Shown here one piece after another: positions 10,001 through 16,474 of a DNA stretch of 64,000 nt. A model generated the notes under the pieces. It ran no database searches and had not been told where the DNA came from. It saw nothing but the letters and a program-made list of their open reading frames with translations. Numbering within the stretch: position 1 is the stretch's first letter; the number at the start of each line of letters is the position of its first letter. The stretch lies in assembly GCA_900315565.1 (NCBI GenBank), contig OMZS01000012.1, positions 1-64,000 on the forward strand, written 5' to 3'. Source of the stretch: an uncultured Prevotellaceae bacterium. Lineage in GTDB: Bacteria; Bacteroidota; Bacteroidia; Bacteroidales; Bacteroidaceae. The position numbers and the translations under genes are program-made.

Positions 10001-10721
10001 TGAGGTGTTTGCTACCTTCGAAACAGATCCCGTTGAGGTTACTATTGCCGCTGCTCCTGTACTTGATGAGACCACAGGTTCGCTCGGTGACTTTGAGAAT
10101 TGGGGCAATTATCCCGTTGTTTCGATGAAGTATTCTTTGAAGGCTGGTTGGAACACCATCATTCTGCCGTTTGCTTGGAGTGACCTCAGTGTATTTGGTG
10201 AGGGTGCTAAGGCATACACATTCTCAGGCTATTCCGCTGCTGATGGTATCAGTTTCTCTGCTGCTACATCGCTGGATGCCCAGACTCCTTATGTGCTCTA
10301 TGCACCTGAGGCAAAAGCAGAAATTGTATTTACTGACGTGGAGAATTTCCGCAGCAGTACAGAGGCTTCCAACTTGAATACGACTAAGGACGGTGCCGTC
10401 TTCCAGGGTACTTATGCTCCCGTTGCTGCTCCTGGCATGCAGGGCAAGTATGGCGTTGTTCCTGATAAAGGTAAGATTGCTAAGGGTGGTGCCGGTGCCT
10501 CGCTGAAGGGCTTCCGCGGTTACTTCGAGCTTCCGACTTCAGCCCCCGAAGTGAAGGCTAACTTCTTCGATGAAATTGGCAATTTGGAAACTTCCATTGG
10601 TGCTGTTGAGCTGAACAATGCCATCAATGGCAACCTCTACGATCTGAGTGGCCGCAAGGTGGAAGGCAAGGCTAAGGCCGGTGTCTATATCCAGAATGGC
10701 AAGAAGGTAGTTGTGAAGTAA
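7023..10721 (+). CDS. large secreted multidomain adhesin-like protein
   Basis: This 1232-residue protein has a signal peptide (cut near NAQTV) followed by repeated pairs of domains. Each pair holds a choice-of-anchor J / cleaved-adhesin type module (FEDFSEGSMPEGWENV near 290, FDDNKVPENWENTGW near 536, DEDFEEGSLPTGWDANNW near 765) and a short immunoglobulin-like choice-of-anchor D module (LDFGMVNPGTTKQLTLKN near 199, HSFGMISEEASTTFTIKN near 436, AAFGTVTAAVSKTYTVAN near 670). Near 1040 a GWNTIILPFAW module follows, then the tail YDLSGRKVEG..GVYIQNGKKVVVK, a type IX sorting signal. Such proteins bind glycans or other surfaces or carry unknown activities. GC content is lower and codons are more GCT/GGT/GTT rich than in most neighbours, which may reflect high expression. 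Domain names are by resemblance. Confidence 0.82.
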   Translation: MKKINLIFALLLSLMGVTQINAQTVTESFEDWSSSGVADGWLLINNATYGNSYSYDYVVGSSDFTANTGNNCLGNSSHSAAQGTTDSPMIVTPKMTGTLTFKFRKYNSSSSTKGYINVFEYDETTGAATGSSIWTCRPNYTNEATSKYQDASITVGDSPKRYAIYLAKVSVDDFTYTPAEEAQEGPALKVTGDNNGTLDFGMVNPGTTKQLTLKNPGTVSISVDITTTGGFSTDASKTIAAGGQVTLEIAAPDATATGAVTITPNPAVEGVAPVTISLSAVIKDPNKFFEDFSEGSMPEGWENVMVGSYGSGWTINAEGYASHSNSASSYYLAALTTPQLSFTEGESFFFDVAKYGSTTYNTVQVKLQKSTDGSTWEDVYTVPASDLVYGEWKTQNVSMPAGKYYVRFYGGYANIDNVYGGELPMVANMKVTAEDHSFGMISEEASTTFTIKNTGKAELTGIQVSSDNTAFTIEDAPTSLAAGEEAVVTVKMGVDTKGAQNGVITVSAPDQTTATINVTGYAADPDKLMITFDDNKVPENWENTGWTFSGGAATGSYTSSTSSRNSEMITPAIEVGEGETMAIEAKGNGSYAVLYVYTSTDDGATWTKVGDFNSLMRANTSAYTVAVLSGVAAGTYRFKFEGYSVTVNAINGYQYDQNAPVMSLTPVEDAAFGTVTAAVSKTYTVANAGTGELTVNIASDNEAFVVEPSQLVVTDEAQTFTVSFTPIEGNYGKFNANITVTPTYDESAAVTFAASATVKNPNVWDEDFEEGSLPTGWDANNWTIGTFSSYENQTPMALAPNSSTAGTLITPPLEAKAGDELTWEAYLNWYDEALIVEYSSDEKETWTQIYNYKTQDDAEAPSTTQRNYTKPMSFTAPADGIYYLRFTSTYQNGVDNFNGFKLASKEHDALISGQNIPATGNQYVEYTATVTVKELADKEENVNVEFYLGEDMVGEASGTLDPNGTETFEVKFTPTAPFEGEASFTVTFVSDDDEVFATFETDPVEVTIAAAPVLDETTGSLGDFENWGNYPVVSMKYSLKAGWNTIILPFAWSDLSVFGEGAKAYTFSGYSAADGISFSAATSLDAQTPYVLYAPEAKAEIVFTDVENFRSSTEASNLNTTKDGAVFQGTYAPVAAPGMQGKYGVVPDKGKIAKGGAGASLKGFRGYFELPTSAPEVKANFFDEIGNLETSIGAVELNNAINGNLYDLSGRKVEGKAKAGVYIQNGKKVVVK

Positions 10722-10722
10722 T

Positions 10723-10768
10723 TGATAATTGACAATTGAAGATTGACAATTGAAAATTAAAAAGCAAG
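10723..10768 (+). repeat. AATTGAC-type heptamer repeats after a stop codon
   Basis: Degenerate 7-base units (AATTGAT, AATTGAC, AATTGAA, GATTGAC) start at the TAA of the adhesin gene and run almost to the next start codon. One of a set of short-period arrays in this window that sit on stop codons. Confidence 0.7.
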
Positions 10769-10774
10769 AAAAAG

Positions 10775-10957
10775 ATGAATATGAAAAAAGAATATATTGA
10801 GCCAAGCATCAAGATGCTGGTTACTGGTTACGAGAGCCTTCTCGCTTCAGCTTCGGAACTTGACCCGTCCAAGGATGACCAGAACGTGACACCCACCGAA
10901 GAAGAATACGATGGTGAGTTCGGTGCCAAGAAATTCCACAGTGTTTGGGAAGAATAA
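10775..10957 (+). CDS. 60-residue conserved-looking small protein
   Basis: The peptide begins MNMKKEYIEPSIK and ends EFGAKKFHSVWEE, acidic overall, with no signal peptide or membrane helix. From general familiarity, short Bacteroidales proteins opening K-x-Y-x-x-P and containing an LLA-S segment (here SLLASASE) are common and unannotated; the assignment to that loose group is by memory only. The start could equally be the second ATG at 10781. It sits 53 bases after the adhesin gene, separated by heptamer repeats, and is followed by a strong terminator, so it is probably the last cistron of that transcript. Function unknown; a peptide precursor or an adaptor for the adhesin are guesses. Confidence 0.65.
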   Translation: MNMKKEYIEPSIKMLVTGYESLLASASELDPSKDDQNVTPTEEEYDGEFGAKKFHSVWEE

Positions 10958-11003
10958 GACTTGTTCTTAGGAAAATAATAAAGTTTTCTCTATTACAGAA
11001 AAG

Positions 11004-11036
11004 GAGCAGACCTGACAGCGGGTCTGCTCTTTTTTT
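11004..11036 (+). terminator. intrinsic terminator after the 60-residue protein gene
   Basis: A perfect 9-bp stem, GAGCAGACC (11004-11012) with GGTCTGCTC (11021-11029), an eight-base loop and seven following T residues. Confidence 0.88.
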
Positions 11037-11091
11037 CGGGCCAAACGCAATGACTGTGCTTAAAATTTCGTACTTTTGCAGCTGCTAACGT

Positions 11092-12504
11092 ATGAAAGCC
11101 ACGAAGAAACAGCGAAAGAGCGACCGGCTGTTGCAGCTGATTCGCGGGGGAGAGCCGATGACGGGCAGTCAGAAGCTCCAGCTCATTGTGCAGTTGAGCA
11201 TTCCGTCGATATTGGCGCAGATTACCAGTGTGATGATGTTTTTCATCGACCAGGCCATGGTGGGCCGCATCGGTGTTGAGGCTGCCGCCGCTTGTGGGCT
11301 GGTGGAGTCGAGCACATGGCTTTGTGGCAGTCTGACGGGAGCCGCGTCGATGGGCTTTTCGGTTCAGGTGGCTCATTTTATTGGCGCTAGCGATTTCCGC
11401 AAGGCGCGCGATGTGTTCCGCCATGCATTGTTGTTCGCTTTGTTGTTTAGTGCGGTGATTGGCCTGGCAGGACTGCTCATCAGCAGGCGGTTGCCTTTTT
11501 GGTTGGGCGGTGGTGCTGATATAGCTGGTGATGCCACCATTTATTTTGGTGTGTTCATGCTGGTGATGCCCTTTTTCCAGCTTTCGAGCCTTTCGGGCAG
11601 CATGCTGAAGTGTAGCGGCAACATGCGCATACCGAGCATCATGAGTATCCTGATGTGCATGATGGACGTGGTGTTCAACTTTATTTTTATTTTTGTATTC
11701 CATCTGGGTGTGCTGGGCGTGGCCCTGGGCACAGGCCTTGCCATCGTCATTGGTGCGCTGGTGCAGGCTTACTATGCCATTTTCCGCAGCGATATGCTGG
11801 CGTTGGTTAGACGAGAGAGGCGAGAGGAGAGAGGAGAGGGATTTAAGACAAAAATCAATTGGAACTACGTGCGCAATGCGCTGAAGATAAGTGCTCCCAT
11901 GGCCCTTCAGTCGGTACTGATGAGCGGGGCACAGATAGTGAGCACCATGATTGTGGCGCCGCTGGGCAACATTTCGATTGCTGCCAACACGTTTGCCATT
12001 ACGGCCGAGAGCCTTTGCTACATGCCGGGCTACGGCATCGGCGAGGCGGCCACCACGCTCATTGGGCAGAGCATGGGCGCCGCGCGGCGCGACCTTTGCC
12101 GATCGTTTGCCCGCATGACCGTTTTCCTCGGCATGGCGGTGATGGCTGTGATGGGTGTGGTGATGTTCCTGACGGCTACTGAGCTGATGGCCCTCATGAC
12201 TCCTGTGCGCGACATCATCGACCTGGGTGCCGCCGTGCTGCGCATCGAGGCTTTTGCTGAACCCATGTTTGCTGCTTCCATCGTTTGCTACAGCGTGTTT
12301 GTGGGTGCGGGCGATACGCTGAAGCCGGCCGTCATGAACCTGTGCTCTATGTGGCTGGTTCGCCTCACACTGGCCGCCATGCTGGCCAAGGACTACGGTC
12401 TGCGCGGTGTATGGACGGCCATGGCCATCGAGCTGACTTTCCGTGGGCTAATGTTCCTATGGCGGTTGTTCCGCGGACGGTGGGAGAAAGGAGTTAAGAG
12501 TTAG
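11092..12504 (+). CDS. MATE family multidrug or metabolite exporter
   Basis: This 470-residue polytopic membrane protein has about twelve hydrophobic segments and the internal two-fold arrangement of MATE transporters: PSILAQITSVMMFFIDQAMVG near residue 38 and its counterpart APMALQSVLMSGAQIVSTM near 270. Members use a sodium or proton gradient to expel cationic or organic compounds; the substrate here is unknown. The central cytoplasmic loop carries RRERREERGEG, encoded by GAGAGGA heptamers (11806-11840), an apparent in-frame repeat insertion. The last codons (GVKS and the TAG) lie inside a GAGTTAG repeat array. A TACTTTTG -7 element lies at 11071-11078. Identification of the family is secure. 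Confidence 0.92.
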   Translation: MKATKKQRKSDRLLQLIRGGEPMTGSQKLQLIVQLSIPSILAQITSVMMFFIDQAMVGRIGVEAAAACGLVESSTWLCGSLTGAASMGFSVQVAHFIGASDFRKARDVFRHALLFALLFSAVIGLAGLLISRRLPFWLGGGADIAGDATIYFGVFMLVMPFFQLSSLSGSMLKCSGNMRIPSIMSILMCMMDVVFNFIFIFVFHLGVLGVALGTGLAIVIGALVQAYYAIFRSDMLALVRRERREERGEGFKTKINWNYVRNALKISAPMALQSVLMSGAQIVSTMIVAPLGNISIAANTFAITAESLCYMPGYGIGEAATTLIGQSMGAARRDLCRSFARMTVFLGMAVMAVMGVVMFLTATELMALMTPVRDIIDLGAAVLRIEAFAEPMFAASIVCYSVFVGAGDTLKPAVMNLCSMWLVRLTLAAMLAKDYGLRGVWTAMAIELTFRGLMFLWRLFRGRWEKGVKS

Positions 12505-12563
12505 GAGTTAGGAGTTAGGAATTAGGAGTTGTGAGTTAGGAATTAGGAGTTAGGAGTTAGGAG
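12491..12563 (+). repeat. GAGTTAG heptamer array overlapping a stop codon
   Basis: About ten units of a 7-base word (GAGTTAG with GAATTAG, GAGTTGT and GAGTTAA variants) run from within the last codons of the MATE gene into the intergenic space. The TAG stop codon at 12502-12504 is part of the array. A related array lies at 29505-29588. Confidence 0.9.
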
Positions 12564-12653
12564 ATGATTTTTTGAACTTTTTTTTGATTTTTCTGTAGTT
12601 TTCTTCGCACCGTTGCGTCTAACGGGTGTAAGAAGTTTAAAAACAAGCATAAA

Positions 12654-13133
12654 ATGAATCACCAAGAATCAGAATTCTCACAATTGGTAAGAGAGCAGAA
12701 GAGCACCATTTACACCGTGTGCTACATGTTCTCGAAGGACCAGGACGAAGTGAACGACCTTTTTCAGGAAATACTAGTCAACCTGTGGAAAGGCTACGAC
12801 GGCTTCGAAGGGCGCAGCGATGTGCGTACCTGGGTTTATCGCGTCAGCCTGAACACTTGCATCTCGCAAGACAGGAAGAAGAAACGGCAAAAAACCGTTC
12901 CGCTGACAATGAACATCAACTTGTTCAGCGACCAAGATGAAGACACGAAACAGGTGGCCATGCTTCGCCGGCGCATCAGCAAACTGGGCCCTTTCGACCG
13001 CGCCATCATTCTTCTTTGGCTCGAAAACATGAGCTACGAGGAGATTGGCCAGGTGGTGGGCATCTCTACCAAGAATGTCTCAGTGCGCCTTTTCCGAATC
13101 AAGGAGCAGCTGAAGGAGATGGGTGAAGATTAA
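12654..13133 (+). CDS. ECF-type RNA polymerase sigma factor
   Basis: The 159-residue protein has the two domains of an extracytoplasmic-function sigma factor. Region 2 covers about residues 10-75 (VCYMFSKDQDEVNDLFQEI, then SDVRTWVYRVSLNTC), and region 4 covers about 105-155 with the helix-turn-helix MSYEEIGQVVGISTKNVSVR. It should direct RNA polymerase to a small regulon. The next gene, 49 bases away, encodes a four-helix membrane protein with a coiled N-terminus that could hold the sigma factor inactive, although it lacks a recognisable zinc-type anti-sigma motif. Heptamer repeats begin at its stop codon (GAT TAA is part of the repeat). Confidence 0.93.
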   Translation: MNHQESEFSQLVREQKSTIYTVCYMFSKDQDEVNDLFQEILVNLWKGYDGFEGRSDVRTWVYRVSLNTCISQDRKKKRQKTVPLTMNINLFSDQDEDTKQVAMLRRRISKLGPFDRAIILLWLENMSYEEIGQVVGISTKNVSVRLFRIKEQLKEMGED

Positions 13134-13170
13134 AGATTAAAAATGAAAGATTAAAGATTAAAAATTTAAA
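13126..13170 (+). repeat. GATTAAA heptamer repeats at the sigma factor stop codon
   Basis: GATTAAA units with GAAAGATTAAA variants start with the last codon and TAA of the sigma gene and end just before the next gene. The same word recurs at 31504-31543 and 52164-52217. Confidence 0.8.
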
Positions 13171-13182
13171 CTACAGAAAATT

Positions 13183-13803
13183 ATGGAAACAATGAATAAC
13201 AACATGCAGGAAATGGAGCAGATGCGCTCGCAGCTGAATCTGCTCAAGCAGAAACTCGACAGTCAGCAAATCATCAACGACCGCCTGATGCGCATGTCGA
13301 TGAAACAGAAAATGTCGTGGATAGACAAGTATCGCTGGATAGCACTTCTCGCCATTCCCGTGGTGGCCCTGTGCTTCTTGCCAATCACATTCCAGATGGG
13401 CCTTTCGTGGTGGCTCTATGGGTTTACGGTGCTCTTTGTCACGGTGGATGTCATTCTCGACTGGTTTGTCAATCGCATGTCCGAGCGCGACTTCATGCGG
13501 GGCAATCTGAAGGAAACAGCCGAACGGTTGGTGCAAATGAAGCGAATACGCAGCCGCCAGACCATCATCGGCTTACTCGTGCTGATTGTTTGGCTGGGTT
13601 GGTTGTTTTACGAAGTCTATACGGCCGGCCATCGTGTTCCGGGAGACAGTGACATGGTGGCGCTATCCTGGGGCTACATCGCAGGCATTTGCGTTGGCGG
13701 CGTGATAGGTCTGATCATTGGCCTCACCATCTTCTTCAAGATGCAGCGCACCAACGACGAGATTATCGAGCAGATAGAAGAACTGACAGAGACTAAAGCT
13801 TAA
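13183..13803 (+). CDS. membrane protein paired with the sigma factor
   Basis: This 206-residue protein has a coiled-coil-prone N-terminus (about 10-45, rich in Gln, Met and Leu), then two pairs of transmembrane helices (about 50-90 and 127-187) separated by a basic loop, and a short acidic C-terminus (EIIEQIEELTE). It has no named domain I can recall. Position directly after an ECF sigma gene suggests a regulatory partner, possibly an unconventional anti-sigma factor, but this rests on context. Heptamer repeats fill the gap between the genes. The start at METMNNN was kept because the repeat ends just upstream. Confidence 0.75.
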   Translation: METMNNNMQEMEQMRSQLNLLKQKLDSQQIINDRLMRMSMKQKMSWIDKYRWIALLAIPVVALCFLPITFQMGLSWWLYGFTVLFVTVDVILDWFVNRMSERDFMRGNLKETAERLVQMKRIRSRQTIIGLLVLIVWLGWLFYEVYTAGHRVPGDSDMVALSWGYIAGICVGGVIGLIIGLTIFFKMQRTNDEIIEQIEELTETKA

Positions 13804-13840
13804 ACATACAATCCGTAAAGCCCCGCCGATTAAAAGGTAT

Positions 13841-13930
13841 AGGAAAGAAATTAGAATAATTAGAATAATTACACCATAAATGAAAGTTCATTGTTGAGAT
13901 AATTATTCTAATTATTCTAATTTCTTTCCT
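13841..13930. repeat. perfect 31-bp inverted repeat between convergent genes
   Basis: Bases 13841-13871 are an exact reverse complement of 13900-13930, separated by 28 bases. Each arm contains TTAGAATAA twice. It lies between the convergent membrane protein and flotillin genes, where it could act as a two-way terminator, though the stem is very AT-rich and unusually long. Confidence 0.9.
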
Positions 13931-13968
13931 AAATTCTTTTCTTTATTCTTTACAACATTGTTCCTTTT

Positions 13969-15468
13969 TTATTTCTTGTTTTTCCCCGCCATGCCGTCGA
14001 GGGCGTCCTTGGCCTCCTCGTTCAGGTTGATGTTGCGGGTGGTCTTGGCCTCAATGGTGCCAGCCTTCATGATGTCGGCCATATCCACACCAGTGGCCGA
14101 TTTCAGCACGTCGAACGCCTGTTTGATGGCCACAGGCACGTTGCCCGACAGCGTGGCAATACCGTTCTGGCCGTCGCCCCCGCCGCTGTAAATCTTCACA
14201 TCCTTGATGGCAGAGATGGGCTTTGCCACATTCTCTACAATCTGCGGCAGCACCTCAATCATCATTTGTGCCACGGCAGCCGAGTTGTACTTCTTGTAGG
14301 CTTCAGCTTTCTTGTCCATGGCCATAGCTTCGGCCTCACCCTTCTTCAGAATGGCGTAAGCCTCGGCCTCACCCTTGGCCTTGATACCCTGAGCCTCCTG
14401 CTCCAGACGGTAGCGGGCGGCATCGCTCTCGGCATTCTGTGCCAGGGCGCGCTGCTCGGCCTCATACTTCTGTGCCTCTGCCACGCGCTTGCGCTGTTCC
14501 AGGTCGGCGGCAGCGTCAATCTCCACCTTATACTTATCAGCGTCGGCTTTTTTCTCAATCTCGGCCACCAGCTGGTTGCGCTTGATGTCGATCTGCTCCT
14601 TCGAGAGCACCTGCTCGCGGCGTGTCTTCTCAATCTGAGCCTCCACGGTTTTGATGTTGATGGTCTTCTGCTGTTCCTGCTGCTGAATGGCGTAGGCTGC
14701 GTCGGCATCTGCCTGTGCGGTGTCGGCCTGCTGTTTCAGCGAGGCGCGCTTCAGGGCCAGGTCGTTGTTTTTCACGGCAATGGCCGTGTCGGCATCCACT
14801 CGTGCGTCGTTGGCCTCCTTGTCGGCATGGGCCACCTGAATCTTCACGTCGCGCTCAGCATTGGCACGGTTGATGCTCGCGTCTTTCTTGATCTTGGCCG
14901 TGTTGTCGGCACCCAGGTCGTGAATGAGCCCTTCCTTGTCCGTAACGTTTTGAATGTTGCACGAAATAATCTCAATGCCCAGCTTGGCCATGTCGGGCTG
15001 CGCCTTCTGCATCACCTGGTCTGAGAATCCGTCGCGGTCGGTGTTGAGTGAGCGCAGGTCGAGCGTGCCGATAATCTCACGCATGTTACCCTGGAGCGAG
15101 TCCTGCAGTTGGTCGGCAATTTCGGGCGGTGTCATGTTCAGGAAGTTCTTCGCGGCCAGGCGCGTTCCTTCAGGGTTGGGCGTGACGCGAATCTTCGCCA
15201 CGGCATCCACATCCACGTTGATAAAGTCGTTGGTAGGCACACTCTCTTCGGTCTTGATGTCCACCGTAATCTGACCCAGATACACCTTGTCCAGACGCTC
15301 GAAGAACGGCACACGGAAGCCTCCCGAGCCGATGAGCACACGCGGCTCCTTCGACAGACCCGAGATGATGAACGCATACGAAGGCGGAGCCTTGACGTAG
15401 GAAACCAACACAAACAGCACCAGCACGATGACGGCTACTGCAATAAGAAAAATAATTTGAAAATCCAT
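13969..15468 (-). CDS. flotillin-like SPFH-domain protein
   Basis: The 499-residue protein has one N-terminal membrane helix (IIFLIAVAVIVLVLFVLVSY), an SPFH/Band 7 domain at about residues 30-210 (PPSYAFIISG, FERLDKVYLGQ, VDAVAKIRV), a long Ala/Glu/Gln-rich coiled coil to about residue 400 and a C-terminal oligomerisation region with a GGGDGQNG linker. This is the layout of flotillins (FloT/YqiK), scaffold proteins of ordered membrane microdomains. No NfeD-type partner is adjacent. A reverse-strand TAAATTTG (15512-15519) is a likely -7 element. Family assignment is firm; its partners are not visible here. Confidence 0.93.
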   Translation of the reverse strand: MDFQIIFLIAVAVIVLVLFVLVSYVKAPPSYAFIISGLSKEPRVLIGSGGFRVPFFERLDKVYLGQITVDIKTEESVPTNDFINVDVDAVAKIRVTPNPEGTRLAAKNFLNMTPPEIADQLQDSLQGNMREIIGTLDLRSLNTDRDGFSDQVMQKAQPDMAKLGIEIISCNIQNVTDKEGLIHDLGADNTAKIKKDASINRANAERDVKIQVAHADKEANDARVDADTAIAVKNNDLALKRASLKQQADTAQADADAAYAIQQQEQQKTINIKTVEAQIEKTRREQVLSKEQIDIKRNQLVAEIEKKADADKYKVEIDAAADLEQRKRVAEAQKYEAEQRALAQNAESDAARYRLEQEAQGIKAKGEAEAYAILKKGEAEAMAMDKKAEAYKKYNSAAVAQMMIEVLPQIVENVAKPISAIKDVKIYSGGGDGQNGIATLSGNVPVAIKQAFDVLKSATGVDMADIMKAGTIEAKTTRNINLNEEAKDALDGMAGKNKK

Positions 15469-15707
15469 AGTTTTTGTTGTTATTGATGATTATTGATGGT
15501 TCTTTTAGCTACAAATTTACTAAAAAAAACACCTCACCAACAAGAAACTGTCATTTTTTGTGCCCGCCAAACATGCTTTTGCAACTTTTCTTTATGTTTT
15601 TATCCACTCATTCACACGTTTTGTCAATCCGACATTACAGGCGGGCGGAATAATACCCACAGATATGCTCTAATTCTCTAGCCTGGATTTTTCACTTCGT
15701 TCAAGGC

Positions 15708-15882
15708 ACTCTTCATACTTTCCGATGCGCCAGCCGCTCCCCACCCCTGTAGGGGCGGGGTGGCCGTAGGCCGGGGCGGGGTCAGTATTATTTCGCAAAA
15801 AAGCTATATTACAGACCCCACCCCTAACCCCTCCCCTTGAGGGGCGGGGAGCGGCTGGCGCCTTGTGGCACTATGAATAATT
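15708..15882. repeat. GC-rich MITE-like element, copy A
   Basis: The segment is flanked by inverted ends, GCGCCAGCCGCTCCCC (about 15728) and GGGGAGCGGCTGGCGC (about 15846), with TTCATA and TATGAA outside them. Inside are two GC-rich blocks around GTATTATTTCGCAAAA. An inverted copy lies at 49781-49950 with matching flanks. No coding capacity. It resembles a non-autonomous miniature element or large REP-type repeat. Confidence 0.8.
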
Positions 15883-15963
15883 TAAGTTAGAAATTCTGAG
15901 CATATCTCCTGGCGTTATTTTTATAATCCCCGACAATAGAGAAATAACTCACGACGATACGTT

Positions 15964-16102
15964 CAAATTCTCTAGAGAATTTTACACTAAACCTACGCTT
16001 TACAATCGTAAAGCACGATGCTGCATTTCTAAAGCACGATGCCGCATTTCTAAAGCACGATGCCGCATTTCTAAAGCACGATGCTGCATTTCTAAAGCAC
16101 AC
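15964..16102 (-). repeat. 18-bp palindrome plus five 21-bp repeats (array A)
   Basis: AAATTCTCTAGAGAATTT at 15965-15982 is a perfect palindrome, identical to the one at 33328-33345. Next to it AAGCACGATG recurs at 16011, 16032, 16053, 16074 and 16095, exactly 21 bases apart. Read on the reverse strand each unit begins TCGTGCTTTAGAAATG. The seven-residue repeat seen if this is translated (CFRNAAS) is a by-product of the 21-base period. Confidence 0.9.
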
Positions 16103-16289
16103 AAATAAGAATCTATTCTGCACGATTCACACAAACGTTTCTTGTTTTTCTTTTTGTTTTGTGCACAATATGTGCACAGTTTTTCATTGCTCCGGTCACG
16201 AAATCAGGTTAATAAATCACAATTTAAGCCACTTTGTTACAGAGAATCCAATTGTTTTCGCTAAAATAAACTATATTTGCAACATCCCG

Positions 16290-16419
16290 GTAGGAGGTCA
16301 CGTGGCTCACGTGACAACAGTTCCATTGCGGCGTGACAGCTTTGGCGTTTCGGCGTGATAATATCGCCGTTGCGAAATGTTATCTTTGGCTTTGCGACGT
16401 GAGCCACGTCGCCTCCTAC
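16290..16419. repeat. inverted repeat enclosing a 22-bp array (array D)
   Basis: GTAGGAGG..ACGTGGCTCACGTGAC (16290-16315) matches the reverse complement of 16394-16419 at 22 of 26 positions. Between and across the arms, CGTGA occurs at 16310, 16332, 16354 and 16398, multiples of 22 bases. A TATCTTTG motif (16381-16388) lies inside. The element sits directly upstream of the secreted-protein gene at 16475. Confidence 0.7.
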
Positions 16420-16462
16420 GGCGCGGGTATATAGAAGTGAGAGAGATTATTTACGTTCAAAC

Positions 16463-16474
16463 AAAGGAGGTGAT
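16463..16474 (+). promoter_or_regulatory. perfect Shine-Dalgarno sequence
   Basis: AAAGGAGGTGAT pairs with all twelve bases of the usual 16S rRNA 3' end. Spacing is four bases from GGAGG to the first ATG and seven to the second. Confidence 0.85.

Noticed and set aside
15887-16123. Reverse-strand frame with a CFRNAAS heptapeptide repeat
   Set aside because: The repeat arises from the 21-base DNA period of array A; there is no ribosome-binding site, promoter or homologous start, and the frame only stays open because 21 is divisible by three.
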